Below, one piece after another: positions 7,812 to 18,080 of a stretch of 64,000 nt of DNA. The notes under the pieces are model-generated. The model searched no databases. It was not told where the DNA came from and saw only the letters and a list, made by a program, of their open reading frames with translations. The position numbers and the translations under genes were made by a program. Each line of letters opens with the position of its first letter. Positions within the stretch are counted from its first letter, which is position 1. Origin of the DNA: Kamptonema formosum PCC 10802 (GTDB lineage: Bacteria > Cyanobacteriota > Cyanobacteriia > Cyanobacteriales > Oscillatoriaceae); the NCBI RefSeq assembly GCF_000332335.1, contig NZ_KB235948.1:4371413-4435412 (forward strand). Reading direction: 5' to 3'.

Positions 7812-10454
7812 ATGGTTTGGGAATGGCTTAGAAACGTAGTTAAAACCGTTGCGGATACGGCTAAGTTTATCCTGGCAGCGCAAATGTATATTCCTGACAG
7901 ACAAGCAGAAAGCGCACAGCTCACCATCGCAGCCAATAGGGTTCTGGCAGATCGGCGCGATGAGATGCAGGTGGCGCAGCTGAAGCTCCAGTATTTACAG
8001 CAAGCTCAAAATCGAGAGTTTCAGGGATATCTGGCTGAGCCAAGTCGCGAGCAGTCGAAATATCTGCCAGATAAAAATCAGGCATTTCTGGCTGAATGGG
8101 CAAAACTCAATCAGGAACGGGCGAAAGAGCTGCAAGATTACATTCTGAATGCGCAAATCGTCATCTACGAGAAAAATATCGATTTCCAGCAGTGGCGCTT
8201 GGAACAAGAGAAAGCCCTCCAATTACAGTTGCTAGAGCTGAACCACCAATTCCAGCGATCGATGGCTGCCTACCAGCGGGAAACTTCGCTCAAGGTTATC
8301 GAAGAGCAAAAAAGGCTGGAAAACTCCCCGATTTGGCTGGTGGCTTCCGATATCCTCAACTCTCATGCCGGTGAGGAGATCATTCCCCTGCGGATTTTCT
8401 TCGCTCCGCCCAAACTTCAGTTTGAGCCATGTTCCAGCGCCGCGAATGCCGGCAGCGGCTTCCCAGATATTGAGCTGACTCTGGCGGAAGGATTGCGGAA
8501 TTTTTTCCTGGAGTATTCCGACAGAGGCAGGGCGCTTGACTTTATGGGGGGGGCTTGGGTGAGCAAGAGCTATCACAGCGAAGCCAGTATCAAAGCCCTG
8601 TTTTCCGCCCTGAAATCTGAGCCGACTTTGGTGCTAGAATCAGAAGTGGATGGGGATTATCTGAATTTCCGGGTCGCTTACTGGAGTTTGAATTGGCCCA
8701 AATATCGCTATCGCCCGGCGATCTCCCGGCTGCCTTACCGCCATATCCTGCATGAAGCGGCAAAGGCTCGCGCCCGCAAGTGGCCAGAAACGCGGGCCTG
8801 GCTGATAGCTGCCGGTGAGAAACCGGAGGAAGTTGACCGGCTTTTTGGCGGGGACAGTCTGAAAAATTGGGAAATTTTGCAGCGGGAGGAGCGATTGAGG
8901 GAAGCGGGGATTGATGCTGAGAACCTTGAACTCAACTATATTGTCAGCAAGAAAGATTGTGAGGATCTGTGCCAGTTTTTAATCGTCTACCACTGTTTGT
9001 TTGCTGGCTTGGTGGCGGATGAATACTTCCTCTTTGAGTACAATCTGCCGCCGGTGCTGCCGCAGTTGCTCCCTGCCTTAACTCAACAGGTGCCAGACAC
9101 GGAAGCCGTGCGGGAGATCATTAAAGGGGCTCTCCTTTATTATCACAAAATTTTTGAGGTGCTGTCAAGCCAGCGGTCGGCTTTAGTGCTAGAACTGTCT
9201 CTGGATTTGGCGCGAAATTTGGCCCATTTGCCGGAAAAAGTGTGGGCGAAGGAGGAAGTGATTTACTCGGTGCAATCCTGGCTGAAACTGCACGGTTTTG
9301 CGCAACATCAGGGGTGGGAGGCAATGCTTGATGACCTCCATTCGGCTCTGACTGTCGCGGATCTGGCTTATGTCGAGAAACTGAATGAGTGTCTGGAGGC
9401 AATTGGGGAAAGCCGCCGGCTCAGCGTCATAGATGCCTGCTACAATCGAGGGGTTAGCCGGTTCGAGCAGGGAGAGTATAAAGCGGCAATCCCGGATTTT
9501 AACCAGGCGATTCAGCTGAATCCCCAGTGGGCTGATGCCTTCTACAACCGGGGGCTGGCTTACGCACAATTGGGGCAGTACCAGAAGGCAATTGAAGACT
9601 ATAGCGCAGCGCTCCAGATTCATCCGAACTCGGCACCAGTTTACTGCAATCGCGGCTATGCCTATTACAAATTGGGGCAGCACGAGCCTGCGATTGCTGA
9701 CTACGATCTGGCTTTGAGTAGCAATCCAAATTTGGCAGAAGCGGCTAAAAACCGGGAGATTGTTCAGGGCGTCTGGGATGAGTTAAAGCGCAAAGAAGAG
9801 GAGCGCAAGTGCCGGTTGGAAAATGCCTCCGTCGCTCACACCCTCGCCGGGCATTCCAGCGACGTTAATTGCCTCGCCATCAGCCCGGATGGGCAGACAC
9901 TCGTGAGTGCCAGTTGGGACAGCACTGTCAAGGTTTGGCAGTTGAGTACAGGGAAGGAATTGCGCACCCTCACCGGGCATTCCAGCTCCGTTCATTCCCT
10001 CGCCATCAGCCCGGATGGGCAGAGGCTCGCCAGTGGCAGCGCTGACAAAACTGTCAAGATTTGGCAGTTGAGTACAGGGGAGGAATTGCGCACCCTCAGC
10101 GGGCATTCCAGTTACATTCATTCCCTCGCCATCAGCCCGGATGGGCAGACGCTCGTGAGTGGCAGTGGTGACAGGACTATCAAGATTTGGCAGTTGAGTA
10201 CAGGGCAGGAACTGCGCACCCTCACCGGGCATTCCAACAGCGTTATTTCCCTCGCCATTAGCCCGGATGGGCAGACGCTCGCCAGTGGCAGTTGCGACAG
10301 CACTGTCAAGTTTTGGCAGTTGAATACAGGGGAGGAATTGCGCACCCTCACCGGGCATTCCCACTACGTTTATTCCCTCGCCATCAGTCCGGATGGGCAG
10401 ACGCTCGTGAGTGGCAGTGCTGACAAGACTATCAAGATTTGGCGAGTGGTATGA
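7812..10454 (+). CDS. TPR and five-repeat WD40 protein, paralogue of the gene at 1965
   Basis: 880 residues from ATG 7812, which has a near-perfect Shine-Dalgarno (AAGGAGGT at 7801-7808); a slightly upstream in-frame ATG at 7794 would put that site inside the gene. Same architecture as the first paralogue: N-terminal charged and helical region, conserved unnamed domain (with RLENSPIWLVASDILNSH), three TPRs at about 535-640, then WD40 repeats at about 675-880. Only five WD40 repeats are present, against seven in the paralogue, so it cannot close a standard seven-bladed propeller alone unless it oligomerises. The last repeat ends directly at the C-terminus. Function unknown; probable protein-protein scaffold. 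Confidence 0.9.
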   Translation: MVWEWLRNVVKTVADTAKFILAAQMYIPDRQAESAQLTIAANRVLADRRDEMQVAQLKLQYLQQAQNREFQGYLAEPSREQSKYLPDKNQAFLAEWAKLNQERAKELQDYILNAQIVIYEKNIDFQQWRLEQEKALQLQLLELNHQFQRSMAAYQRETSLKVIEEQKRLENSPIWLVASDILNSHAGEEIIPLRIFFAPPKLQFEPCSSAANAGSGFPDIELTLAEGLRNFFLEYSDRGRALDFMGGAWVSKSYHSEASIKALFSALKSEPTLVLESEVDGDYLNFRVAYWSLNWPKYRYRPAISRLPYRHILHEAAKARARKWPETRAWLIAAGEKPEEVDRLFGGDSLKNWEILQREERLREAGIDAENLELNYIVSKKDCEDLCQFLIVYHCLFAGLVADEYFLFEYNLPPVLPQLLPALTQQVPDTEAVREIIKGALLYYHKIFEVLSSQRSALVLELSLDLARNLAHLPEKVWAKEEVIYSVQSWLKLHGFAQHQGWEAMLDDLHSALTVADLAYVEKLNECLEAIGESRRLSVIDACYNRGVSRFEQGEYKAAIPDFNQAIQLNPQWADAFYNRGLAYAQLGQYQKAIEDYSAALQIHPNSAPVYCNRGYAYYKLGQHEPAIADYDLALSSNPNLAEAAKNREIVQGVWDELKRKEEERKCRLENASVAHTLAGHSSDVNCLAISPDGQTLVSASWDSTVKVWQLSTGKELRTLTGHSSSVHSLAISPDGQRLASGSADKTVKIWQLSTGEELRTLSGHSSYIHSLAISPDGQTLVSGSGDRTIKIWQLSTGQELRTLTGHSNSVISLAISPDGQTLASGSCDSTVKFWQLNTGEELRTLTGHSHYVYSLAISPDGQTLVSGSADKTIKIWRVV

Positions 10455-10600
10455 GAGGGCACCAATTTTGAACGCGGACAAGTGAGCGGGCTAAAGGTAA
10501 TACAGTCAGGTTCTGAAACCAGGGTTCTTAAAGAAACTTGGTTTTTTGATGTTCACCGGCATTCTGTGGGGGTGGGGGCTTTCAGTAGTGCCGTACATGC

Positions 10601-10634
10601 CAGAAACCCGGTTTCTTAAAGAAACCGGGTTTCT
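10601..10634. repeat. Palindromic AGAAACCCGG repeat, family P
   Basis: Sequence AGAAACCCGGTTTC - TTAAA - GAAACCGGGTTTCT folds into a 14-bp perfect stem. A decayed copy lies at 10511-10547. The same palindrome recurs at 12340, 13743 (variant), 26600, 27251, 28582 and twice inside a gene at 32620-32702. No T-tract follows here, so it is listed as a dispersed repeat, not a terminator. Confidence 0.8.
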
Positions 10635-10846
10635 CAGTACCTCACAAAGGATGAAAACCGCTATATATTCTTCCTTTTGTGGCAGCGATTGCGGGCTTGC
10701 CCCGCTCCTACGAATGTATGCCAGCATTGCAGCACCGGCATTCCCTAGCGGTAGGCGCGGAAAAATCCGCCCCCTCCCCATTAACGGGGAGAGGGTAGGG
10801 GTGCCAGGTTCTGCGAGTGGGATTCTAAAAAATCAGGAGCGATCTG

Positions 10847-11827
<981 letters not shown>

Positions 11828-12075
11828 TTAACTGTGCTGAAACTGTGCTGACTCTCTCTAGGATCTCACAAAACGCTCCCCAAGATCACTCCTTTTTTGC
11901 CGCACCGGCGGGCTGTAAAGGTGCGCCGGTGACTGGCGCGGAAGCCAATCTCGATCGGGATTCGCCCAGAACCTTTACTCCGTCTGGGTTCTAGACCTAT
12001 CCCGATCGAGGGGCGGGGAGGGAGCCGGTGCCGGTGTGTTTCATCTCCATACAGCCGGCACCCAGCGCCAGCATC

Positions 12076-12194
12076 TATAGCAGTATGCACTTAGGTTAGG
12101 ACATTCTATCGAGAGGCCCGGCGTTAGCGCTACGCCGTACCTACGCCTTTTTCCCTAGGTCACTGATGTCCTAAGCAATATGACTGCTGCTATA
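12076..12194. mobile_element. MITE-like element, family A, shortened copy 2 (119 bp)
   Basis: Begins TATAGCAGTATGCACTTAGG and ends GACTGCTGCTATA. The left end is identical to family A copy 1, but the interior is shorter and diverged and the right terminal repeat is only partly conserved. This suggests an internal deletion or a related subfamily. Non-coding. Confidence 0.6.
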
Positions 12195-12339
12195 TCTATA
12201 GAACTGAGAGACTCGCCACAACTATCGCCCGCAAACCCCCTGTGATCGAGCCGGTGCCGGTGGTAGCACCCACCGCCGGCGAGAAGCAGTCGCTGCCGGT
12301 GTCTCGCCGGCGGTATCCCCGCGACTTCTATTCGGTACT

Positions 12340-12374
12340 GAGAAACCCGGTTTCTGAAAGAAACCGAGTTTCTG
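12340..12374. repeat. Palindromic repeat, family P
   Basis: AGAAACCCGGTTTCT - GA - AAGAAACCGAGTTTCT; an imperfect copy of the palindrome described at 10601. Confidence 0.7.
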
Positions 12375-12623
12375 GGGCGCACTTCCTTCAACTGAAAACC
12401 GCTATAACTCAACCGGCACCCCGGATGCCGGCCCACACCCCGACCTTATATGCCCGCAACTTTTCCATTATCTATATCTTACCGCAACCCCACAACTTTG
12501 TGCTATGTTTTTCAAAAAATCTGTCACAATCAACCGTCATATTTAACAGGAAATTGCCTAACTTCCTCCCCCTCGCCGCAGGCGGCGAGGGGGCTGGGGT
12601 GCCGGGGGAAAACCGGCAGCCCC

Positions 12624-13628
12624 TCACAACTGTAGAGACGCAATAATTTCCCGCATAACCTCAGCGGAATGCTGCAGCTGCAGTTCCTCAGCCGGAGTCA
12701 GAGAGAGATTGAGCACCCGCGTCACACCCTGCCGGTTCACCACCGCCGGCAGACTCAGACAGACATCATAAATCCCGTGAGCGCCATTCATCAAAGTGCT
12801 CACCGTCAGAACCCGGTTTTGATTGCCAAAAATCGCCTTCACAATTTCCGTCACCCCCAGCCCGATAGCGTAACTCGTCGCCCCTTTGCGCTGGATAATC
12901 TCGTAAGCGGCATTCTTCACCCCCTCAAAAATAGGCTCCAGCAGGTCACGATCCTCCTTCGAGCCATCTTCCAATAACCGCATTCCCGAGATATTCACTT
13001 TGCTCCACACCGGCACCTCACTGTCTCCATGTTCCCCTATAATATAAGCGTGGATGCTGCGCGAGTCAAGCTGCATTTTCTCAGCCAGCATATAGCGGAA
13101 GCGAGCCGTATCCAGCACCGTACCCGAACCGAAAACCCGATTGGCTGGCAGCCCAGACAGCTTCAGAGAAACATAGGTCATAATATCCACCGGATTAGTC
13201 ACCAAAAGCAAAATCGCATTCGGGCAATACTCAACCACTTCCGGAATCAGCTGTTTGAATATTTCCACATTGCGCTGCACCAGATTCAACCGGCTTTCCC
13301 CTGCCTTCTGCTTAGCGCCGGCGGTAAGAATAACAATATCCGGGTCATCACTCTCCGCCAAACTCCCCCCGCGCACCGTTACCGGCTCAAGGAAAGGCAG
13401 CCCGTGCAGCAAATCCATCACCTCTCCTTGCAGCTTATCCTGATTCACATCCACCAGCAACATTTCATTGAAAGTATTCTGAATCAGCATCGAGTAGGCG
13501 CAAGCCATCCCCACCTGGCCGGTGCCCACAATCACCCCCTTCAGCGGGCGGCGATATCCCCTCCATTCTTGACTGTCCGCAACCGTAGCCATAAACAGCT
13601 TTTCCAACATATATTTATTCTCTAACAT
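12624..13628 (-). CDS. ldh: L-lactate dehydrogenase
   Basis: 334 residues. NAD-dependent pyruvate/L-lactate interconversion in the cytosol. Seen: NAD-binding GTGQVG (35-40), Asp60 at the end of beta-2, substrate Arg113 in ESRLNL, VTNPVD (143-148), GSGTVLD with Asp173, and the catalytic His200 in IGEHGDSE. The GEHG and substrate-loop pattern favours lactate over malate dehydrogenase. The first 12 residues are uncertain: in-frame ATGs at 13628, 13610 and 13592 are possible, the last with GGAAAAG upstream. It is followed on the opposite side by ppsA in the same orientation, consistent with pyruvate metabolism, but 450 bp of repeats separates them. Confidence 0.93.
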   Translation of the reverse strand: MLENKYMLEKLFMATVADSQEWRGYRRPLKGVIVGTGQVGMACAYSMLIQNTFNEMLLVDVNQDKLQGEVMDLLHGLPFLEPVTVRGGSLAESDDPDIVILTAGAKQKAGESRLNLVQRNVEIFKQLIPEVVEYCPNAILLLVTNPVDIMTYVSLKLSGLPANRVFGSGTVLDTARFRYMLAEKMQLDSRSIHAYIIGEHGDSEVPVWSKVNISGMRLLEDGSKEDRDLLEPIFEGVKNAAYEIIQRKGATSYAIGLGVTEIVKAIFGNQNRVLTVSTLMNGAHGIYDVCLSLPAVVNRQGVTRVLNLSLTPAEELQLQHSAEVMREIIASLQL

Positions 13629-13742
13629 CCGCGATATGCTATAATTACAATAGGCAAATTATCCCCTATTGCCATCCCTCTTCAGGAATAAAAAAAGCCC
13701 CTGTCTCCCCACTCACCCTATACGCATCCTTTCCGAAAATAA

Positions 13743-13775
13743 AGAAACCAGGTTTATTGAACAAACCTGGTTTCT
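13743..13775. repeat. Palindromic repeat, family P variant
   Basis: AGAAACCAGGTTTATTGAACAAACCTGGTTTCT; both arms carry the compensated change CCCGG to CCAGG, so the stem is kept. Compensatory change suggests the hairpin itself matters or that the element spreads as a unit. Confidence 0.7.
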
Positions 13776-13804
13776 GAGGCTGAAAATCGATTATCCAGAG
13801 AAAA

Positions 13805-13970
13805 ATTGCCCTAACTGCGGGGTGAGCCGGTCGGGCTAAAGCCCAACTACAAACCTTTTCAAGTCAGAGGCTGGGAGCGAGAGAAAAACTTGCCCAACTG
13901 CGGGGGTGCGGTAGGGCTAAAGCCCAACTACAAACCTTTTCAAGTCAGAGGCTGGGAGCGAGAGAAAAGA
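13805..13970. repeat. Tandem duplication of about 82 bp carrying the GGGCTAAAGCCC palindrome
   Basis: Two successive copies of a unit containing CTGCGGGG, then GGGCTAAAGCCCAACTAC, AAACCTTTTCAAGTCAGAGG and CTGGGAGCGAGAGAAAA. Only a few bases differ. Immediately downstream (13979-14012) is a C/G-rich palindrome, CCCCCCTCTCCC-ACAA-GGGGAGAGGGGGG, of a family also seen near 10770, 12570, 37375 and 57245. Confidence 0.7.
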
Positions 13971-14086
13971 ACCTCTTTCTCCCCCCTCTCCCACAAGGGG
14001 AGAGGGGGGCTGGGGGGGTGAGGGGCTTTTGCTGTGGTCACATACCCAAGAGGGGCTGGAGTTGGGGTGCCTGCTCCCTCCTAAGT

Positions 14087-16624
14087 TTATTGCACCTTAG
14101 CGATCTCCTCGATCAAACCCATTGCCGAACTCGACTCCTCGACCTGAGCGATATTCAGCAAAGTCTTCATCACAGAATCCGGGTTCAAACTAATCGAATC
14201 AATCCCCTGCTCAACCAAGAAGCGGGCAAACTCAGGATAGTCACTCGGCGCTTGACCGCAAATCCCTATCTTGCGCCCGTATTTCTTAGCCGCCTTAATC
14301 GCAATCTGCACCATCCGCTTCACCGCCTCATTGCGCTCATCAAAGATGTGCGCCACCAAAGCCGAATCGCGGTCTAGCCCCAACGTCAGCTGAGTCAAGT
14401 CATTCGACCCAATCGAGAACCCATCAAACACCTTGCTGAAGTCATCAGCAAAAATGACATTGCTGGGAATCTCGCACATCACATAAACCTGCAACCCATT
14501 CTTGCCCCGCTCCAAGCCATGTTTGGCCATTTCAGCCAGCACCTTGCGCCCCTCATCCGGCGTGCGGCAGAAAGGAATCATCGGGATAACATTCGTCAAA
14601 CCCATTTCATCCCGCACCCGCTTCAGCGCCTCGCACTCCAGAGCGAAAGCCGCACTGTAGTTTGGATCGCAGTAGCGAGAAGCGCCGCGCCAGCCAATCA
14701 TCGGGTTTTCTTCATGGGGTTCAAACTGACGCCCGCCGAGAAGATTGGCGTACTCATTGCTCTTGAAATCCGACAGGCGCACAACCACCGGATTCGGATA
14801 GAACGCAGCCCCAATCCGCCCAATCCCGTGAGCCAGCTTGTCCACAAAGAACAGCGGCTTGTTTTGATAAAGTGCCGTCAGCTGCGCGATTTCAGCCTTG
14901 ACCAGCTCGTCTTCGAGCGTGTCGTAGTGCACCAAAGCCAGCGGGTGGACTTGAATGTGGTTAGTAATAATAAATTCCAAGCGAGCCAGCCCCACGCCAT
15001 CGCAGGGAATAGCAGCCAGACTGAACGCTTCCTCTGGATTCCCCACATTCATCAGGATTTGGGTGCGGGTGCGGGGCAGATTTTTCAGGGTCGTTTCCTG
15101 CACTTCAAAAGGCAGCAAGCCGGCATAAACCCGTCCTTCTTCCCCTTCCGCACAGGACACCGTTACCTCTTGTCCCGTCTTGATAACCTTGGTGGCGTCG
15201 CCGCAGCCTACAATCGCTGGGATGCCCATTTCCCGCGCAATAATTGCCGCGTGACAGGTGCGCCCCCCTTGATTGGTGATAATGGCGCTCGCCTTTTTCA
15301 TGATTGGCTCCCAGTCGGGGTCTGTTTTGTTTGTCACCAAAACTTCACCCGCTTGGAAAAGGTCGATTTTGTTTACATTCAAAATCACCCTGGCTTGACC
15401 CTGACCGATCATTTCGCCAACAGCGCGACCCCGAACCAGGACTTCGCTTGTCCCTTGCAGCCGGTAAGTGCGCAGGACGCTCGCCGCTTTTTGGGACTGC
15501 ACCGTTTCTGGACGAGCTTGCACCACAAATAGCTGGTTCGTGATGCCGTCTTTCGCCCACTCAATGTCCATCGGCGTGTAGGTGCCGCGCACTTGCGAGT
15601 AGTGATCCTCAATTAGGCACGCCCAGTTGGCAAGCTGGAGAATTTCCTCCTCAGTGAGGGCGTATTGACTGCGCTCCTCCGCCGGCACGGACACGTTCTT
15701 GGTGTACTTGGAGCCGCCGATATCATAGACCATTTTGATATCTTTGCTGCCCAGGCGTTTGTCTAAAATTGGGCGGAAACCTTGTTTGAGAGTCGGTTTA
15801 AAAACAAAGTATTCATCCGGGTTTACTGCCCCTTGGACGACATTTTCGCCCAACCCGTATGCTGCGGTGATTAAAGCGGCATTTCGGAAGCCGGTTTCTG
15901 TGTCAATGGAGAACATGACCCCAGAGCAGGCTAAGTCGGAGCGCACCATTTTCTGGACGCCGACAGAGAGGGCAACTTCAAAGTGGTCGAAGTTTCGGTT
16001 CTGCCGGTAGGAAATCGCCCGGTCAGTAAACAGGGAGGCAAAGCACCGGTGGCAGGCTTCCAAAACCCCTTGGACGCCAGAGACGTTCAGATAGGTTTCC
16101 TGCTGCCCCGCAAAGCTGGCATCAGGCAGGTCTTCTGCAGTAGCGCTGGAGCGCACTGCTACATCGATCTCCTGAGAGAACTGCTCGCACTGCTCTTGGT
16201 AATCTGGCCCTACCCCCTCGCACAGCTGGGATTTATTGCCATAGCGCTGGCACAACTTCAGGTAAGCTGTCGCGATAGCCGACTGCAGTTCCGGGGGGAA
16301 TGGCGTGTTGAGAATCAAGTTGCGAGCTTGCTTGCCCCGTTCGCGCAGGTTGTTGACGTCCTCCACGTCCAGGTCAGCAAACAGCCGGCGCAGTTTCTCC
16401 TGCAAGCCAGCTTTCTCGATAAAGTAGCGGTAAGCGTAGGCTGTGGTGGCAAAGCCGGTGGGAACACGGATTCCCTTGGATGTCAGTTGCTGAATCATTT
16501 CTCCCAAGGAAGCGTTCTTGCCGCCCACCCAGGAGATATCCGCTAGCCCGACTTCCTCGAACCAAAGCACCAAGGCTTGCTCTTTGGCCTGTTGGGATGT
16601 TTGTTCTGGAGCTGTTGTGACCAT
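14087..16624 (-). CDS. ppsA: Phosphoenolpyruvate synthase (pyruvate, water dikinase)
   Basis: 845 residues. Converts pyruvate, ATP and water to PEP, AMP and phosphate; a gluconeogenic step. Order of domains: N-terminal ATP-grasp (GGKNASLGEM at 34-43; SSATAEDLPDASFAGQQET), the swivelling phosphohistidine domain with GGRTCHAAI, catalytic His at residue 458, then the PEP/pyruvate TIM barrel with GICGQAPSD and the proton-donor Cys at residue 789. Length agrees with the family. Start ATG at 16624 fits homologues. Upstream, 700 bp holds a structured element (16913) but no gene. Adjacent to ldh in the same orientation. Confidence 0.95.
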   Translation of the reverse strand: MVTTAPEQTSQQAKEQALVLWFEEVGLADISWVGGKNASLGEMIQQLTSKGIRVPTGFATTAYAYRYFIEKAGLQEKLRRLFADLDVEDVNNLRERGKQARNLILNTPFPPELQSAIATAYLKLCQRYGNKSQLCEGVGPDYQEQCEQFSQEIDVAVRSSATAEDLPDASFAGQQETYLNVSGVQGVLEACHRCFASLFTDRAISYRQNRNFDHFEVALSVGVQKMVRSDLACSGVMFSIDTETGFRNAALITAAYGLGENVVQGAVNPDEYFVFKPTLKQGFRPILDKRLGSKDIKMVYDIGGSKYTKNVSVPAEERSQYALTEEEILQLANWACLIEDHYSQVRGTYTPMDIEWAKDGITNQLFVVQARPETVQSQKAASVLRTYRLQGTSEVLVRGRAVGEMIGQGQARVILNVNKIDLFQAGEVLVTNKTDPDWEPIMKKASAIITNQGGRTCHAAIIAREMGIPAIVGCGDATKVIKTGQEVTVSCAEGEEGRVYAGLLPFEVQETTLKNLPRTRTQILMNVGNPEEAFSLAAIPCDGVGLARLEFIITNHIQVHPLALVHYDTLEDELVKAEIAQLTALYQNKPLFFVDKLAHGIGRIGAAFYPNPVVVRLSDFKSNEYANLLGGRQFEPHEENPMIGWRGASRYCDPNYSAAFALECEALKRVRDEMGLTNVIPMIPFCRTPDEGRKVLAEMAKHGLERGKNGLQVYVMCEIPSNVIFADDFSKVFDGFSIGSNDLTQLTLGLDRDSALVAHIFDERNEAVKRMVQIAIKAAKKYGRKIGICGQAPSDYPEFARFLVEQGIDSISLNPDSVMKTLLNIAQVEESSSAMGLIEEIAKVQ

Positions 16625-16912
16625 AGGTTTTGTACCTCTAACCTTAGTCTCTCTTTTAGTTTAGCAAAGAAATCCCATCTGACGTTATCTTTTATTTTAA
16701 TTTTTATAACTTACGTCAGCAATTTCTCTGAGCGGTTTCTAAAGTAATTGTTAAGACCAGCAGGGGGTGAGAAACCGGGTTTCTTTTGCTGAGTCAACTG
16801 ATATGTAATGGCCCACATCCGTAGGGGCAGCACATTCACGGAGACTGCCTCCGGTTTCTGGCTCCTTTACTTTTCTTTATAAACACTCTCTCAGGAATCT
16901 GGCTGCAGTCCT
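16625..16912. other. Intergenic region upstream of ppsA
   Basis: A/T-rich promoter-proximal DNA for ppsA, then a half copy of the family P palindrome (GAAACCGGGTTTCTT at about 16770-16786). I see no coding sequence. Confidence 0.4.
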
Positions 16913-17042
16913 ATCCCTGTGAGCCCCTGTGATTTAACTCCTCGCCGAGGTGAAGCTGCATCCCCGGACTTTCGCAACAGATGTGTTGTTTATGTCGGGA
17001 GATTAAGCCCCCTCCTGCCACCGCCGGTGGCTCACAGGGGAT
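16913..17042. ncRNA. Candidate rod-like structured RNA or small inverted-repeat element
   Basis: Nested pairings close one another over 130 nt. Outer arms are ATCCCTGTGAGCC (16913-16925) with GGCTCACAGGGGAT (17029-17042). Next, TTAACTCC (16934-16941) pairs with GGAGATTAA (16998-17006, one bulge). An apical hairpin CAACA-GATG-TGTTG lies at 16975-16988. A long hairpin with internal bubbles recalls 6S-like RNAs, but the primary sequence does not let me claim a family, and an outer repeat of 13-14 bp would also fit a MITE. Strand is undetermined. Confidence 0.35.
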
Positions 17043-17394
17043 TTCAGATTTGACGATTTTCGATTCCCAATGCCGGCGCATCTTCTTTGTGCAAAAAGGA
17101 AGTTACCCCGCAGGGGCGTCTCCGGGCTGAGCGCCCCAGAGGCGCTCCACCCCCCCCGGCGGAGGCAGAAGGGTGAATTCACCCTTCCCCCTGCCTCCCT
17201 AGAGATCGGAAATCACTTACAAGCAAGGATCTAGATCACATTAGATCCCTGTTTCCGATCACCAAAATTTCACAGAATTGTCACTCTCCCGGCCAGGTTT
17301 CGATCACTGTCTCTTGGGGAGCGCCGATTGATACTGAAACTACAGATGCAGATTGAAAACTCAGAATGGCCTGAAGAGCCTGGTGGGAAAAAAA

Positions 17395-17673
17395 ATGAAA
17401 ACTTGGAGCGTTTCTTATCAAGACTGGCTAATCTTAGGAATGCAACTGGACGGAGGATGGGCGATCAAGTGCCTGCCACCCAGAAGACACACGGTTGCCA
17501 CAGACTGGCACGCTCACAAAACTCTGGAGTCTGCTGTTGTCGCCGCTAAACAGTACATTGACCGCGCTATCGCCCTGTATGTCCTGGCAGACGCCCTCCT
17601 CGAACTCTGCGAAGCAGGTAAAATTCAAGATACTGAATGTCAGCGCTTGCTCGTCTCCCTTGGATATTGTTAA
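17395..17673 (+). CDS. Small hypothetical protein
   Basis: 92 residues from ATG 17395 (MKTWSVSYQDW). The frame extends 14 codons upstream to a TTG at 17353, but the ATG is preferred. It is a compact, non-membrane protein with WAIKCLPPRRHT and a helical C-terminal half (YIDRAIALYVLADALLELC). It ends at SLGYC. Unrecognised, but its amino-acid composition is normal. The 270 bp upstream include a possible regulatory segment with paired GATCAC sites. Confidence 0.5.
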   Translation: MKTWSVSYQDWLILGMQLDGGWAIKCLPPRRHTVATDWHAHKTLESAVVAAKQYIDRAIALYVLADALLELCEAGKIQDTECQRLLVSLGYC

Positions 17674-18080
17674 GCGACATAAGACTTGCACTGACGCCTA
17701 GATTTATTTCACCAGCTTTTCTTTGAACTTCACGCACGGGGCAACCCCCTCAAGGGCGCGGGCCCGCAATCGCACCCGTGGCGTAATGCCGGCGCTATCT
17801 GCGACGCTGCAACAGCGCTATTGCCGGCGATGAAGAAATACAAAGCTGTGGATCAGTTTTTACGGAAGAAAGGTTGTGCGCTGCGACACTGGCTCAAAAA
17901 AGTAGTGGGATCACCATCGCAATTCACCGCTCAATAGGGGCAGGCTATATGTACCCAGACTCACCGCTTATGCCGGTTCTGGAAAAAGACCCCTATGAAG
18001 ACCTTTGTGCCATGTCGCTGCTTATTGTCTGCTGTGAAGAAAAATCAAACTAGAGGTTTAACACTCTTTGACCCGGCAAT
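17674..18080. other. Intergenic region with one possible mini-gene
   Basis: About 400 bp. The only protein-like item is a 34-codon frame at 17949-18053 (MYPDSPLMPVLEKDPYEDL...), preceded by GGGGCAGG. A 35-codon frame beginning near 17829 (MKKYKAVDQFLRKKG) overlaps nothing but is equally unsupported. Both are too short to call confidently. Confidence 0.25.

Noticed and set aside
14519..15532. 337-codon plus-strand frame over ppsA
   Set aside because: Antisense shadow of PEP synthase; no protein-like pattern.
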